A stretch of 64,000 nt of DNA from positions 140,001 through 204,000 of the forward strand of contig NC_092574.1 of NCBI RefSeq assembly GCF_037975245.1, given 5' to 3'. Source of the stretch: Apostichopus japonicus. Lineage: Eukaryota > Echinodermata > Holothuroidea > Aspidochirotida > Stichopodidae. Below the pieces are notes generated by a model. The model was not told the origin of the DNA. It saw only the letters and a list, made by a program, of their open reading frames with translations, and ran no database searches. Shown piece after piece: positions 63,381 to 64,000 of this stretch. How positions within the stretch are numbered: the stretch's first letter is position 1; each line of letters begins with the position of its first letter. Made by a program: the position numbers and the translations under genes.

Positions 63381-63386
63381 ACTTAC

Positions 63387-63467
63387 CTGATTGTACCTGG
63401 TCTCCATAGCTGCCCTCAGCATACACTGCAAACGTACATTTTCTGCAACACCTAACTTCACGTCAAA
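63387..63467 (-). CDS. Possible exon, unassigned
   Basis: 27 codons (FDVKLGVAENVRLQCMLRAA, then METRYNQ) lie between acceptor CTTTTTTTGTAG and a consensus donor GTAAGT. The other two frames have stops. It might be an upstream adducin exon, since a weak resemblance to the 'EKLLRCKLAAFYRL' region exists, but I cannot confirm that. Confidence 0.4.
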
Positions 63468-63669
63468 CTACAAAAAAAGCATCATATCAGTCAAAATCTT
63501 AGAAAAGTTACAAATGAAACATGTTATTACCTCATAGAGCTTTTGATGATAAACTGACGCAGGGAAAGTTAATTAAAAATAACAAATTTTTTTGGATATA
63601 TACATAAATCTTAGGTTTCGTGTATAAACTACATTGTCAATGGTCCTGACCACAAACTTTTTCAGGTTC

Positions 63670-63985
63670 CTTACCCGCAACTTCCTGGAGTTTTGAAGGC
63701 TGAAATTGCAAATAAACTAGTGCATATCCCTACACCAGTTTGAAGGGTCACATTGCAAATAAATTAATGCATATCCCTACACTAGTTTGGAGGGCTGAAA
63801 TTGCAAATAAACTAGTGCATATCCCTACACTAGTTTGGAGCGCTGAAATTGCAAATAAACTATTGCATATCCCTATACTAGTTTGGAGTGCTGAAATTGC
63901 AATTAACTAGTGCATATCCCTACACTAGTTTGGAGGGCTGAAATTGCAATTAACTAGTGCATATCTCTACATATAAATAGACCTA
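63670..63985. repeat. 47-48-bp tandem repeat
   Basis: 'gcatatccctacactagttt' recurs at 63722, 63769, 63817, 63865, 63912 and 63959, with 'ggctgaaattgcaa' in each unit. The last copy decays before the window end. Confidence 0.85.
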
Positions 63986-64000
63986 TCAAAAAGCCCAATC

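Overview
This is an AT-rich piece of an animal genome: introns with GT/AG borders, microsatellites, LINE, LTR and DNA transposons, and fragments of genes found across animals (adducin, SRP68, an ABCC transporter). The repeat style suggests a marine invertebrate, possibly an echinoderm or close relative. That is a guess from texture; the sequence only shows a metazoan. No prokaryotic gene, CRISPR array or rRNA is visible.

Layout. 0-4 kb: a 3.16-kb fold-back element (827-3988) with a second, almost perfectly palindromic element nested in it. 4.3-11.7 kb: four plus-strand exons whose phases chain into one unrecognised coiled-coil/acidic protein; the last exon holds two in-frame TAA codons. 11.8-13.8 kb: AT microsatellites. 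13.8-15.6 kb: a second fold-back element, built from CTTAAG palindromes around a small ORF. 17.1-19.4 kb: a broken Jockey-like LINE with a hAT-type element inside. 19.4-22.8 kb: small inverted-repeat elements, a hammerhead-ribozyme-like motif and a tandem array of tRNA-like SINE units. 24.3-25.8 kb: the last two coding exons of SRP68 (minus). 26.2-30.5 kb: a fuller copy of the same LINE (minus). 30.7-33.0 kb: a 69-bp minisatellite flanked by two damaged copies of one ABCC exon. 35.65-42.65 kb: an apparently complete 7.0-kb pogo-like DNA transposon with matching ends, a TA duplication, a DDD transposase with a C-terminal PHD finger, and a second HIRAN-like ORF. 45.0-49.7 kb: a 3'-truncated Ty3/Gypsy retrotransposon with a small hAT element in gag. 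53.4-62.1 kb: adducin-family exons (minus), several intact and some damaged. 56.3-56.9 kb: a second copy of that hAT element between AT tracts. 58.6 kb: a plus-strand first exon of unknown function. The end is a 47-48-bp tandem repeat.

The most interesting signal is the pair of fold-back elements at 827-3988 and 13823-15595. They share no obvious internal sequence, yet both begin TATGGC, end GCCATA, carry a 6-bp target duplication (GGCAGC; CGTGCA), and have inverted repeats made of short self-complementary satellite units (ATCGAT/TTTAAA in one, CTTAAG in the other). This looks like one mobilisation system acting on palindromic satellite arrays. The next best is the 7-kb pogo element with its HIRAN-like second ORF.
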